Below, piece after piece: positions 54,018 to 60,915 of a stretch of DNA of 60,915 bases. The DNA lies in the NCBI RefSeq assembly GCF_022695985.1, contig NZ_JAAPBF010000023.1, positions 1-60,915 of the forward strand. The letters run 5' to 3'. Each line of letters begins with the position of its first letter. Position 1 is the first letter of the stretch. A program made the position numbers and the translations under genes. This stretch comes from Streptomyces sp. NP-1717. Lineage in GTDB: Bacteria > Actinomycetota > Actinomycetes > Streptomycetales > Streptomycetaceae. The notes beneath the pieces were generated by a model, which was given only the letters and a program-made list of their open reading frames with translations, was not told the DNA's origin and ran no database searches.

Positions 54018-55517
54018 GTGACTTCGTTGCACACCACGCGCGTGCGGCGTAGACGTCTGGGCGTGGCAGCAGCCGCTGCCGCCGGGCTCTTCGCCACACT
54101 GCTGGCCGCCGGACCGGCGGTCGCCACACCCGACCCCGGGGACAAGCCGGCCAAGGAGGAGACCTCCAAGAGCCAGCAGGCCGAGGCCAAGAAGGCCATC
54201 GAGAACAACGACATACCCGGTGTGGACGAGATCATCCACAGCGACAACATGAGCCATGTCGCCAACGTCCCCAAGGACCACCTCAAAGGGACCAACTCGG
54301 ACATAGCCTTCCAGGGGAAGTACGCCTTCTCCGGCAACTACGACGGCTTCCGGATCTTCGACATCAGCAAGCCGTCGAAGCCGAAGACCGTCGCGCAGGT
54401 CCTGTGCCCCGGTGGCCAGAACGACATCTCCGTCTCGGGCGACCTGCTCTTCCTGTCGACGGACGCCTCACGGAGTGACAACTCCTGCTCCAGCGTCTCG
54501 CAGCCGGCGACGGAGAAGTCCTCCTGGGAGGGCATGAAGATCTTCGACATCAGCGACAAGCGCAACCCCGAGTACGTCGCCGCCGTCGAGACCGCGTGTG
54601 GCTCCCACACGCACACCCTCGTGCCGGAGCGCAAGAACGTGTACGTGTACGTCTCCTCGTACTCGCCCAGCACCGCGTTCCCGGACTGCCAGCCGCCGCA
54701 CGACGGCATCAGCATCATCAAGGTGCCCCGCAAGGCGCCCGAGCAGTCGAAGATCGTCGACTTCCCGATCCTCTTCCCGGACGGCGGCAACCCCGGCGCG
54801 CCGACCAACCCGGGCGTCTCGGCGACCACCGGCTGCCACGACATCACGGTGCTCCCGTCCAAGGACGTCGCCGCCGGTGCCTGCATGGGTGACGGCATCC
54901 TGTTCGACATCGAGGACCCGGAGAAGCCGCGGGTCATCGACCGCGTCCAGGACAACGTCAACTTCGCCTTCTGGCACTCGGCCACCTTCAACCAGCGCGC
55001 CAACAAGATCGTCTTCACTGACGAGCTCGGCGGCGGCGGCGCGGCCACCTGCAACGAGGAGATCGGCCCGAAGCGCGGCGCCGACGGCATCTACGACATC
55101 CTCGGCAAGGGCGACAAGCGGACGCTGAAGTTCAAGAGCTACTTCAAGATCGACCGTCCGCAGGCGGACGCCGAGGTGTGCGTGGCGCACAACGGATCGC
55201 TGATCCCGGTCAAGGGCAAGGACATCATGGTCCAGGCCTGGTACCAGGGCGGCATCTCGGTCTGGGACTTCACCGACTCCTCGAAGCCGAAGGAGATCGG
55301 CTACTTCGAGCGCGGCCCGGTCACCCTCGACCAGGTCACCACGGCCGGCCCGTGGTCGGCGTACTACTACAACGGCTACATCTACTCGAACGACATCGCC
55401 AAGGGTCTGGACGTCATCAAGATCGACGACCGCCGGACGGACGAGGCGAAGAAGGTGAAGATGGACGAGCTCAACGTCCAGACGCAGCCTGACTACTTCG
55501 AGGACTTCCGCAACTGA
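54018..55517 (+). CDS. Secreted LVIVD-repeat beta-propeller protein
   Basis: A 499-residue secreted protein. A basic start and hydrophobic stretch (GVAAAAAAGLFATLLAAGPAVA) form a signal peptide. LVIVD-type repeats follow, such as GFRIFDISKPSKPKTV, GMKIFDISDKRNPEYV and GISVWDFTDSSKPKEI, which should make a propeller. Cysteine pairs suggest disulfides. The GTG at 54018 follows GGGAGGACG. It is divergent from the DUF305 lipoprotein; a shared role in metal or redox handling outside the cell is possible but unproved. Confidence 0.92.
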   Translation: MTSLHTTRVRRRRLGVAAAAAAGLFATLLAAGPAVATPDPGDKPAKEETSKSQQAEAKKAIENNDIPGVDEIIHSDNMSHVANVPKDHLKGTNSDIAFQGKYAFSGNYDGFRIFDISKPSKPKTVAQVLCPGGQNDISVSGDLLFLSTDASRSDNSCSSVSQPATEKSSWEGMKIFDISDKRNPEYVAAVETACGSHTHTLVPERKNVYVYVSSYSPSTAFPDCQPPHDGISIIKVPRKAPEQSKIVDFPILFPDGGNPGAPTNPGVSATTGCHDITVLPSKDVAAGACMGDGILFDIEDPEKPRVIDRVQDNVNFAFWHSATFNQRANKIVFTDELGGGGAATCNEEIGPKRGADGIYDILGKGDKRTLKFKSYFKIDRPQADAEVCVAHNGSLIPVKGKDIMVQAWYQGGISVWDFTDSSKPKEIGYFERGPVTLDQVTTAGPWSAYYYNGYIYSNDIAKGLDVIKIDDRRTDEAKKVKMDELNVQTQPDYFEDFRN

Positions 55518-55565
55518 CCGGAGCGGCCGGCCGCTGAGGCGGCCGGCCGGACAGGTGGGGTCATT

Positions 55566-56183
55566 TCAGACGCCCCGCCGGGCGGGCTCCCCGCCCGGCG
55601 GGACGGCGTACGCCGGGTCCAGGCCGAAGCGGTGGAACAGCTCGTCCCGCAGGCTGGCCAGCGGCATCGCCGCCCCCGGCAGCAGAATCGCGAACACCGC
55701 GCCCATCATCAGCGCGCGCAGCAGCGGATAGTCGCTGTCCACGTCCGCCGACCCGTACCGCACCATCGTCTCGCGCAGCAGCTCCGCGAGCCGCTGCTGC
55801 TCCGGGCACTGGACGAAGCCCTCGGCCTGGAGGATCCCGGCCATATGGGCACGCATCACCACCGGGTGGTCGACCGTGAGACCGAGTACGGCGTCGATGG
55901 CGCGCGCCAGCAGCTCCCGGCCGTCGTCGGTACGGGGCTCACGCTCCAGCGCCGCCTGCAGGGTGCGGTGCATCAGCCGGTGCACGGCCGACTGGAACAT
56001 CGGGCGCTTTCCGGGGAAGTAGTACGAGACCAGCCCGCGCGCCGCTCCCGCCCGGTCGGCGATGTCGGCCAGCGTCGTTCCGTCGAAGCCCCGCTCCTCG
56101 ACCAGCTCCACGGTGGCCTGCAGAAGCCGTTCGCGGGAACGCCGGCGAAGTTCTTCATTGACCGATGGGCTCCGCGGGGACAT
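55566..56183 (-). CDS. TetR-family transcriptional regulator
   Basis: A 205-residue TetR regulator with HTH in GTTLADIADRAGAARGLVSYYFPGK. The ATG at 56183 is preceded by a perfect palindrome (56201-56217) overlapping a TATACT -10 region, so self-regulation is likely. Its regulon is not clear: the LVIVD gene converges on it and the M14 gene lies upstream on the same strand. Confidence 0.92.
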   Translation of the reverse strand: MSPRSPSVNEELRRRSRERLLQATVELVEERGFDGTTLADIADRAGAARGLVSYYFPGKRPMFQSAVHRLMHRTLQAALEREPRTDDGRELLARAIDAVLGLTVDHPVVMRAHMAGILQAEGFVQCPEQQRLAELLRETMVRYGSADVDSDYPLLRALMMGAVFAILLPGAAMPLASLRDELFHRFGLDPAYAVPPGGEPARRGV

Positions 56184-56200
56184 GCTGGACTCCTGCGTTG

Positions 56201-56222
56201 ACTGGCTCTTAGCCAGTATACT
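56201..56222 (-). promoter_or_regulatory. TetR autoregulatory operator and -10 box
   Basis: ACTGGCT-CTT-AGCCAGT at 56201-56217 is a perfect 7-bp-arm palindrome 17 bp upstream of the TetR start. The minus-strand TATACT overlaps its outer edge. Confidence 0.65.
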
Positions 56223-56268
56223 CGGCACGTCCTCGCGGACCGGCCTCCGGGCCTGGTCGGCGTGGGTG

Positions 56269-56319
56269 AGGGCTGTCTGTCTTGGGCGACGCGGGGGATC
56301 GTCCAAGACAGACAGCCCT
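56269..56319. terminator. Long stem-loop downstream of the M14 gene
   Basis: AGGGCTGTCTGTCTTGG at 56269-56285 pairs perfectly with its complement at 56303-56319 across a 17-base loop. There is no run of T. It lies between the M14 carboxypeptidase stop and the TetR promoter on the same strand, where a terminator is expected. Confidence 0.6.
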
Positions 56320-56407
56320 GCTTTGTTGAAGGCGCCTCCCCGCTACGGCGCCGGAGCCCGCCGCCCGGGCCGTGACCACCCGCTCGCCCGGAGACGGTGA
56401 CGGTGTG

Positions 56408-57754
56408 TCAGGCCGCGCAGTACTGGGACTCCTTGCCGATCGACCGGTACATGCAGTCCGCGTTCTCCAGGAGTTGGAGCACCGCGTCCTTGTTGCGGCT
56501 CGTCTCGCGCTCGATCACCTCGTCGGGCGGGTAGAAACCGCCGCCGCCGGCGCTGCCCGGATACATCTCGAAGGTGTACGCGAAGATCTTCTGGTTCCCC
56601 CACAGCCAGTCGTCGATCGACCCGTCCGTGATGTAGAGGTCGCTCGCCTGCTCCGCGGTGTAACCGTTGCTCGCGGCCATCTTCCCGCCGACCGCGGCGA
56701 AGGCGTTCCGGTCGTCGATCGTCATGCCGGGAGCGGTGTCGGCCCGCGTGTAGCCGTACGGCCACAGCACCAGCTCGCTGTAGGTGTGGAAGTCGATGGC
56801 CGCCTTGAGCTGCTGCTTGCCGCCGACGACCCGGCTGCGCGCGAAGTCCGCGACCACCTTGACCTCGGGGGCGGACTCGGCACGCGGGCCGCGGTACGTC
56901 TCCGAGCCGGGGGTGCCGGACGAACCGCCGCAACAGCCCCACTGGAAGGCCCAGTTGCGGTTGAGGTCCGTACCGATGGCCGAGGAGCCGGAGTTGGGCT
57001 GCCGGTTCAGGCGCCAGCTCCGGTAGGAACCGGTCGCGATGTCGTACTCGCCGCCGTCCGGGTTGACGTCCGGGACGATCCAGATCTCCCGGTTGTTCAC
57101 GGCGCTGGTGATCCGTGAGTCGGTGCCGTAGCCGTTGCCCAGCTCGCGGATCAGATACAGCGCCATCTCGACGGTGAGGTGCTCGCGGGCGTGCTGGTGG
57201 TGCGTGAACAGCACCTCGGGCTCGTTCTCGTCCGTCGCCACGTTGTCGCTGATCTTGACCGCGATGATGTCGCGGCCCTGGTAGCTCTTGCCGATGACGC
57301 GCTTGCTGATGAGGTTGGGATGGGCCGCGATCCGCTGGTTGATCTCGGCGTTCATCTCGGCGTAGTTGTGATAGCGCGAGTCGGCCGAGGGGAAGTCGAA
57401 GGGTTCGGCGGCCTTGCCGTTCGTCCTGGCGGGCGGCCCGGGCAGTACGTCGAGCCGGTAGCCCTGCGCGCGCAAGAGCCGCGCCTGGCCGGCGGTGGCG
57501 CTGACGACCGTCGAGTCCTCACCCGCCTCGTCCACCGATACGCCGGTGGAGGCCAGGGCGGTACGGGCCACGACATCGGCCACGCCGGGTATCTCGTACT
57601 GCCGGACGCGCTCGTCGGCGGCCACGGGGGACTCGGGCGCGCCCTTCGGATCCGGGGGCGCCGCCTCGGCCGTGAAGGGGACGGCCACGGCGAGTGCCAG
57701 CATGGCCGCGAGGGTGGCGGCCTTCCATCTGGCCTCGCGTACGCGAAGTCGCAT
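56408..57754 (-). CDS. Secreted M14 zinc carboxypeptidase
   Basis: A 448-residue secreted protein. The ATG at 57754 follows CAGGAG. A clear signal peptide ([18 protein letters not shown]) is followed by a prodomain of about 90 residues. The catalytic domain shows zinc ligands HAREH (H, E) and DFHTYSE (H), arginine in GTDLNRNW, and the glutamate in TFEMYPG. It cleaves C-terminal residues from extracellular proteins, similar to the Streptomyces carboxypeptidase T-like enzymes. Confidence 0.94.
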   Translation of the reverse strand: MRLRVREARWKAATLAAMLALAVAVPFTAEAAPPDPKGAPESPVAADERVRQYEIPGVADVVARTALASTGVSVDEAGEDSTVVSATAGQARLLRAQGYRLDVLPGPPARTNGKAAEPFDFPSADSRYHNYAEMNAEINQRIAAHPNLISKRVIGKSYQGRDIIAVKISDNVATDENEPEVLFTHHQHAREHLTVEMALYLIRELGNGYGTDSRITSAVNNREIWIVPDVNPDGGEYDIATGSYRSWRLNRQPNSGSSAIGTDLNRNWAFQWGCCGGSSGTPGSETYRGPRAESAPEVKVVADFARSRVVGGKQQLKAAIDFHTYSELVLWPYGYTRADTAPGMTIDDRNAFAAVGGKMAASNGYTAEQASDLYITDGSIDDWLWGNQKIFAYTFEMYPGSAGGGGFYPPDEVIERETSRNKDAVLQLLENADCMYRSIGKESQYCAA

Positions 57755-58226
57755 GTTGTCTCCTGGATGGGGAGTCGTGTGGGGGGCTCGGTCGCCGCAC
57801 ATGGCGTGTGGCGGCGGGTTGTCCGCGCACATCGTGGAGCGCTGACATGATCAGGTCAAGTGGCGAACTTCGGCCATCCGGACCGGTACCCGCGCATCGC
57901 TCATGGGCCGGGGAGTGGAGCGGTTCCGGCAGATGTCCGGCGGGGGAGGCGTCAACAGGGGCGGACGGACTCCCGGTGCCGGCGCCGCTCCCGGCCCCTG
58001 TCGCGCCCTCCGGGGCGGATCCGACGCCAACTCCCTGGGCGGCGGCGGAAGCGGGCGTACAGCGGCGAGCAGCACGCCGTACGCCCGCACGTACCCGCCC
58101 GGTGACGGCCGCCGCCTCGCCGGTACGGCGCCCGGACCGATCCGGCGGCCGTCGCCGTCGAGCGGCGGGCGGGGACACCACCCACGCCGGGTGCAACGGC
58201 CGCCGTTCCGGGGCCCGGTGGGGTTC
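57755..58226. other. 472-bp region without a convincing gene
   Basis: Very GC-rich. The longer open frames here have compositions of random GC-rich frames (runs of Gly, Arg and Pro), and none has both a ribosome site and a recognisable protein. The part near 57755-57860 should contain the promoter of the M14 gene, but no clear boxes are seen. Confidence 0.5.
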
Positions 58227-58922
58227 TCAGCGCGTGAGGGTCAGCACGGGCCGCAGGCCCGCCGGGCGCTCCTCCACCGGCAGATGGTCGACGAAGTGCA
58301 CGGCGCAGCCCAGTTCGGCCGCTCCGCCGTCCGCCTCCCGGTCGTCCCCGACCATCAGCACGTCGCGCGGATCCTGTCCGATGGCCTCGCAGGCCGCGCC
58401 GAAGAGCCGTACGTCCGGCTTCTGGACGCCGTGTTCGTACGACAGCACATAGGCGTCCACGAAGTCGTCCACGCCGTGGGCCCGGAAGACCGGGCGCAGG
58501 TCCCAGCCGATGTTGCTGATCACGCCGACGCCGATGCCCTCGCGCTTGAGGGTGCCGAGCACCTCCGCGGTGTCGGCGTAGGGCCGCCAGGCGTCAGGCG
58601 TCCGGTGACGCTCGTAGAGCGCGTCGTACAGCCGCGGGTCCGGGAGCGCGACCTGCCTGGCCAGACCCGTGTACGCGGCCCTGTGCAGCTCGGCGCTCTC
58701 GTCGCGTGTGGCCCACAGCCCGGCCAGTTCCGGCGGCACCTCCTGCGGCGAGGGCCCGCCGGGCAGCGCCCCCGCCACGGCGAGCTGGACCGCGTACCGC
58801 CGGACTTCGGCGGGCGGCACGGGAACGCTCAATTCGTCGAGTGCGGACCGGAGCCAGGAGCCGGCCGATTCGATGCGGAACAGAGTCCCTGAGAAGTCGA
58901 AAAGCACACCCTTGATCTTCAT
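58227..58922 (-). CDS. HAD-family hydrolase
   Basis: A 231-residue HAD hydrolase. Motif I is FDFSGTLFR, with serine in place of the usual glycine-flanked second aspartate (DFSGT rather than DxDGT), so phosphatase activity may be altered; haloacid dehalogenases and some HADs show this variation. Motif II is VISNIG, motif III K in VQKPDVR, motif IV VGDDREAD. The ATG at 58922 lies 19 bp after the PAP2 stop, so the two may be co-transcribed. Confidence 0.85.
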   Translation of the reverse strand: MKIKGVLFDFSGTLFRIESAGSWLRSALDELSVPVPPAEVRRYAVQLAVAGALPGGPSPQEVPPELAGLWATRDESAELHRAAYTGLARQVALPDPRLYDALYERHRTPDAWRPYADTAEVLGTLKREGIGVGVISNIGWDLRPVFRAHGVDDFVDAYVLSYEHGVQKPDVRLFGAACEAIGQDPRDVLMVGDDREADGGAAELGCAVHFVDHLPVEERPAGLRPVLTLTR

Positions 58923-58941
58923 GGACCCGATCCTTGCCGGG

Positions 58942-59646
58942 TCACCGCCACCGGGACAAGGCCCGTCCTCCGTACGTGGCGACGGACAGGGCCACAAGAC
59001 ACGCCCCGAACAGCCAGCCGGCCACCACGTCCGAACTCCAGTGCACCCCCAGCCAGACCCGGGTGAACCCGGCGCCGAGGGCCGACACCACGCCCACCAC
59101 CAGCGTGACACGCCACAGCACGCCGCTCACCCCGTGCCGTCGCAGCAGCCACAGGAGCATCCCGACGGTGACGGTCGCTGTCATCGCGTGGCCCGAGGGG
59201 AACGCCGCGAAATGCGCCGAGTCGACCGGGTCCGGCCAGCTGGGGCGCTCGCGCCCGACGGCGGATTTCAGGCACTGCGACACCAGGGCGCCCACCAGGC
59301 TCGTCACCGCGACCCAGCAGGCCAGGAGCCGCTCGTGGCGGAACCAGAGGACGAAGAAGGCGACGGCGGTCAGCAGGCGCATCGTCCACGGGTCCCACAC
59401 CCAGTCCGTGAGGATCCGGTTCGCGTGCGTGAGCCCCGGCTCGGCGACCGCCCACCGGTGCAGATCCACCGAGACGGTCCGGTCCAGGGAGATCAGCGGG
59501 TTCCACTCGGCGGCGACGAGCACCAGCAGGATCAGGGAGGCCACGCCGAGCACCGCGCCGACGCGGGCCGGTGTCATGGTTCCGTGCGGTGAGGAAGGTG
59601 CCGGCGAGGCCGGCCGTGGCGCCGGGGGCACCGCGGGGGATTGCAT
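58942..59646 (-). CDS. PAP2-family membrane phosphatase
   Basis: A 234-residue membrane phosphatase with about six membrane segments. The three PAP2 motifs are KSAVGRERP, PSGH (in FAAFPSGHAM), and TRVWLGVHWSSDV. It may act on undecaprenyl pyrophosphate or phosphatidic acid. A short Pro-rich cytoplasmic start precedes the first segment. It is followed closely by a HAD hydrolase gene. Confidence 0.92.
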   Translation of the reverse strand: MQSPAVPPAPRPASPAPSSPHGTMTPARVGAVLGVASLILLVLVAAEWNPLISLDRTVSVDLHRWAVAEPGLTHANRILTDWVWDPWTMRLLTAVAFFVLWFRHERLLACWVAVTSLVGALVSQCLKSAVGRERPSWPDPVDSAHFAAFPSGHAMTATVTVGMLLWLLRRHGVSGVLWRVTLVVGVVSALGAGFTRVWLGVHWSSDVVAGWLFGACLVALSVATYGGRALSRWR

Positions 59647-59679
59647 GGGGTGGTCCTTAACGACGGAGGGCCCGCAAAG

Positions 59680-60615
59680 CTATCCCAGTGCGCGTAGTGC
59701 CGGGATGAAGGCCACCACGAGCGGAACGGCGGGCACCAGCGCCGCGGCGGCCGTGAGCCGCAGCCGGCGGGCCGCGGTCAGCCGGGGGAGCGGTGTCAGC
59801 AGCCGGTCCACCCGGCGCGGCAACTCGCCGTCCGGGGTCGGGCAGGGGCCGAACACCCCGCGGTCCTCGTTCAGTTCGACCAGGGCGAGCGCGATCGTCA
59901 GCCGGCCGAAACGGCGTGAGGCGACATCGTCGGCGGCCAGTTCGACCAGGCGGTGCATCTCGGCCTGGAACGCGGCGAAGACCGGTACCTGCGGGAACCC
60001 GTTGGCCAGCGCCGACGAGCAGTGCAGCAGCCAGTCGTGCCGGGCGCGGGCGTGACCCTGCTCATGGGCCAGTACGGCATCGAGCTGGCGGCCCTTGAGC
60101 CGTCGCAAGGCGGCCGTGGTGATGACGAGTTGGGGTGCGGCGCCCGGCAGCCACCAGGCGCCCGGACGCTCACCCTCCAGGACGACCAGCGGGCCGCCGC
60201 CGGACTCCTCACCGGGCAACAGCGGTGAACGGACGAGCAGTTCGGTACGGCGCCGCTTGCGGCGCGTGTGCGCCCGGTGGATCTCCCGCGTGAGCATGGC
60301 GCCCGTCCACACCCCGCCGGCCGCCAGGAGCACGGCCAGCGCCGCCGACCACGGGCGGTGCGCGCCGAGCGCGTACGCCTCGACGACCCCGCTCGGCGCG
60401 GGTGCGAAGACATGCCCGCGTACGGCCAGCCAGGCCGCCGCCGCGCTGAACGTCATGGCGAGCGCGAAGCACAGCAGCACGGCGGCGACGACGCACTGCC
60501 AGACCCAGAGGGCCACCACCGGCTCGCGCTCGGGCCATTCGGCGCGGGCCAGCAGTCGCGGGGCGACCACGGCGGCCAGCGCACCGAGCGTCAGCAGCAC
60601 GAGGGAGACCATCAT
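59680..60615 (-). CDS. M56-family membrane metallopeptidase
   Basis: A 311-residue membrane protein with the zinc motif HEQGH in AVLAHEQGHARARHDW near residue 190 and LVELAADDVASRR downstream, as in BlaR1/MecR1-type peptidases. Several membrane segments flank the catalytic region. Such proteins often pair with a BlaI-type repressor, which is not seen inside this window. The start is ATG 60615 or ATG 60612. Confidence 0.9.
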   Translation of the reverse strand: MMVSLVLLTLGALAAVVAPRLLARAEWPEREPVVALWVWQCVVAAVLLCFALAMTFSAAAAWLAVRGHVFAPAPSGVVEAYALGAHRPWSAALAVLLAAGGVWTGAMLTREIHRAHTRRKRRRTELLVRSPLLPGEESGGGPLVVLEGERPGAWWLPGAAPQLVITTAALRRLKGRQLDAVLAHEQGHARARHDWLLHCSSALANGFPQVPVFAAFQAEMHRLVELAADDVASRRFGRLTIALALVELNEDRGVFGPCPTPDGELPRRVDRLLTPLPRLTAARRLRLTAAAALVPAVPLVVAFIPALRALG

Positions 60616-60717
60616 GGTCGTCAGTTTATGAGTGCGGTGCCGCTCATAGGGCCGGCCGCGGGCGTCAAGTGACGCAGGACACGGTCGACGTACGGTGTCG
60701 CACGTGACGCACGGGTG

Positions 60718-60915
60718 TCAGAGCGTGAGCAGCATCGCCAGCATCGCGATGCCCATGGACAGCCGGCAGGCCAGCGCCAGCTCGGGCCGGTCCTCGCAGC
60801 GACCGGTGACCGCCCGCGTCACCGCGCCCGTCCCGGTCCCCGTGTCCGTCACGACCCCTGTCGGTGCCCCCGCCGTCCGGACGCCCCCCGGCGCGCCGCC
60901 GACCACACCACCCGC
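60718..60915 (-). CDS. DUF5134-like membrane protein, 5' partial
   Basis: The frame is open to the right window edge, so only the last 65 or so codons are seen. The end RPELALACRLSMGIAMLAMLLTL resembles the last membrane segment of DUF5134-family proteins. The gene starts beyond the window. The preceding stretch is low-complexity (Thr, Gly and Val). Confidence 0.5.
   Translation of the reverse strand, partial: AGGVVGGAPGGVRTAGAPTGVVTDTGTGTGAVTRAVTGRCEDRPELALACRLSMGIAMLAMLLTL

Noticed and set aside
57903..58892. Plus-strand frame covering the gap after the M14 gene
   Set aside because: Most of it is antisense to the HAD hydrolase; the rest is low-complexity Gly/Arg/Pro with no homology.

Overview
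The window is about 61 kb of very GC-rich actinobacterial DNA. GTG and TTG starts are common, gene density is high and many start or stop codons overlap. Several families point to Streptomyces or a close relative: an FxsA-like peptide with an NB-ARC/TPR partner, TerD, a DmdR/IdeR-type iron box, an FBP-domain protein, and DUF6214-like and DUF5134-like proteins. I saw no rRNA, tRNA, CRISPR array or intact transposase.

Left part (1-11.0 kb). Three plus-strand genes encode a membrane-anchored protein cut by the window edge and two P-loop NTPases. They converge on a minus-strand operon of three genes: an 82-aa FxsA-like precursor peptide, a 1261-aa ATPase/TIR-like/NB-ARC/TPR protein, and an unknown protein. 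Divergent from the peptide is an HExxH-type putative peptide hydroxylase. This looks like a variant of the FxSxx-COOH peptide-modification system. No radical SAM gene is visible and the peptide has an unusual C-terminus. It is the best candidate here for an undescribed system.

11.0-23.2 kb. A GH16-like glycosidase is followed by what reads as a poly-3-hydroxybutyrate utilisation cluster: both CoA-transferase subunits, a secreted PHB depolymerase with Fn3 and substrate-binding domains, a second secreted hydrolase, 3-hydroxybutyrate dehydrogenase, an MHS-family transporter lacking its first membrane segment, and a GAF/PucR-type regulator. Next come a decayed MFS fragment, an FBP-domain zinc protein and a MerR regulator.

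23.4-32.6 kb. This stretch concerns the cell envelope. It has a Tat-exported PHP-domain protein, an L,D-transpeptidase lipoprotein, and a tight plus-strand run of FemX-like transferase, MurJ-like flippase, response regulator, sensor kinase and GerMN-like lipoprotein. The lipoprotein signal peptide carries an in-frame 15-bp tandem repeat.

32.6-46.5 kb. Mixed housekeeping and accessory genes: an anti-sigma-type ATPase, TerD, a zinc dehydrogenase divergent from an IlvD/Edd dehydratase whose start codon is unclear, a YihY-family membrane protein, a cold-shock-domain protein, the efeO-efeB-efeU iron-uptake operon with an iron box, a Mop/TOBE protein, a VOC protein, a HAD phosphatase, a monooxygenase-like protein, and a TetR/SDR pair with three matching operators.

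46.6-60.9 kb. A lactonase-like propeller, a CbiX-like protein, a BadF-type sugar kinase, uracil-DNA glycosylase, an FprA-like reductase, a divergent DUF305/LVIVD pair, a self-regulating TetR, a secreted M14 carboxypeptidase, a HAD hydrolase, a PAP2 phosphatase, an M56 peptidase and the 3' end of a DUF5134-like gene.

Two short elements (13402-13588 and 32564-32744) share interior sequence. Each has its own perfectly matched terminal inverted repeat, and each supplies the stop codon of the gene it abuts.
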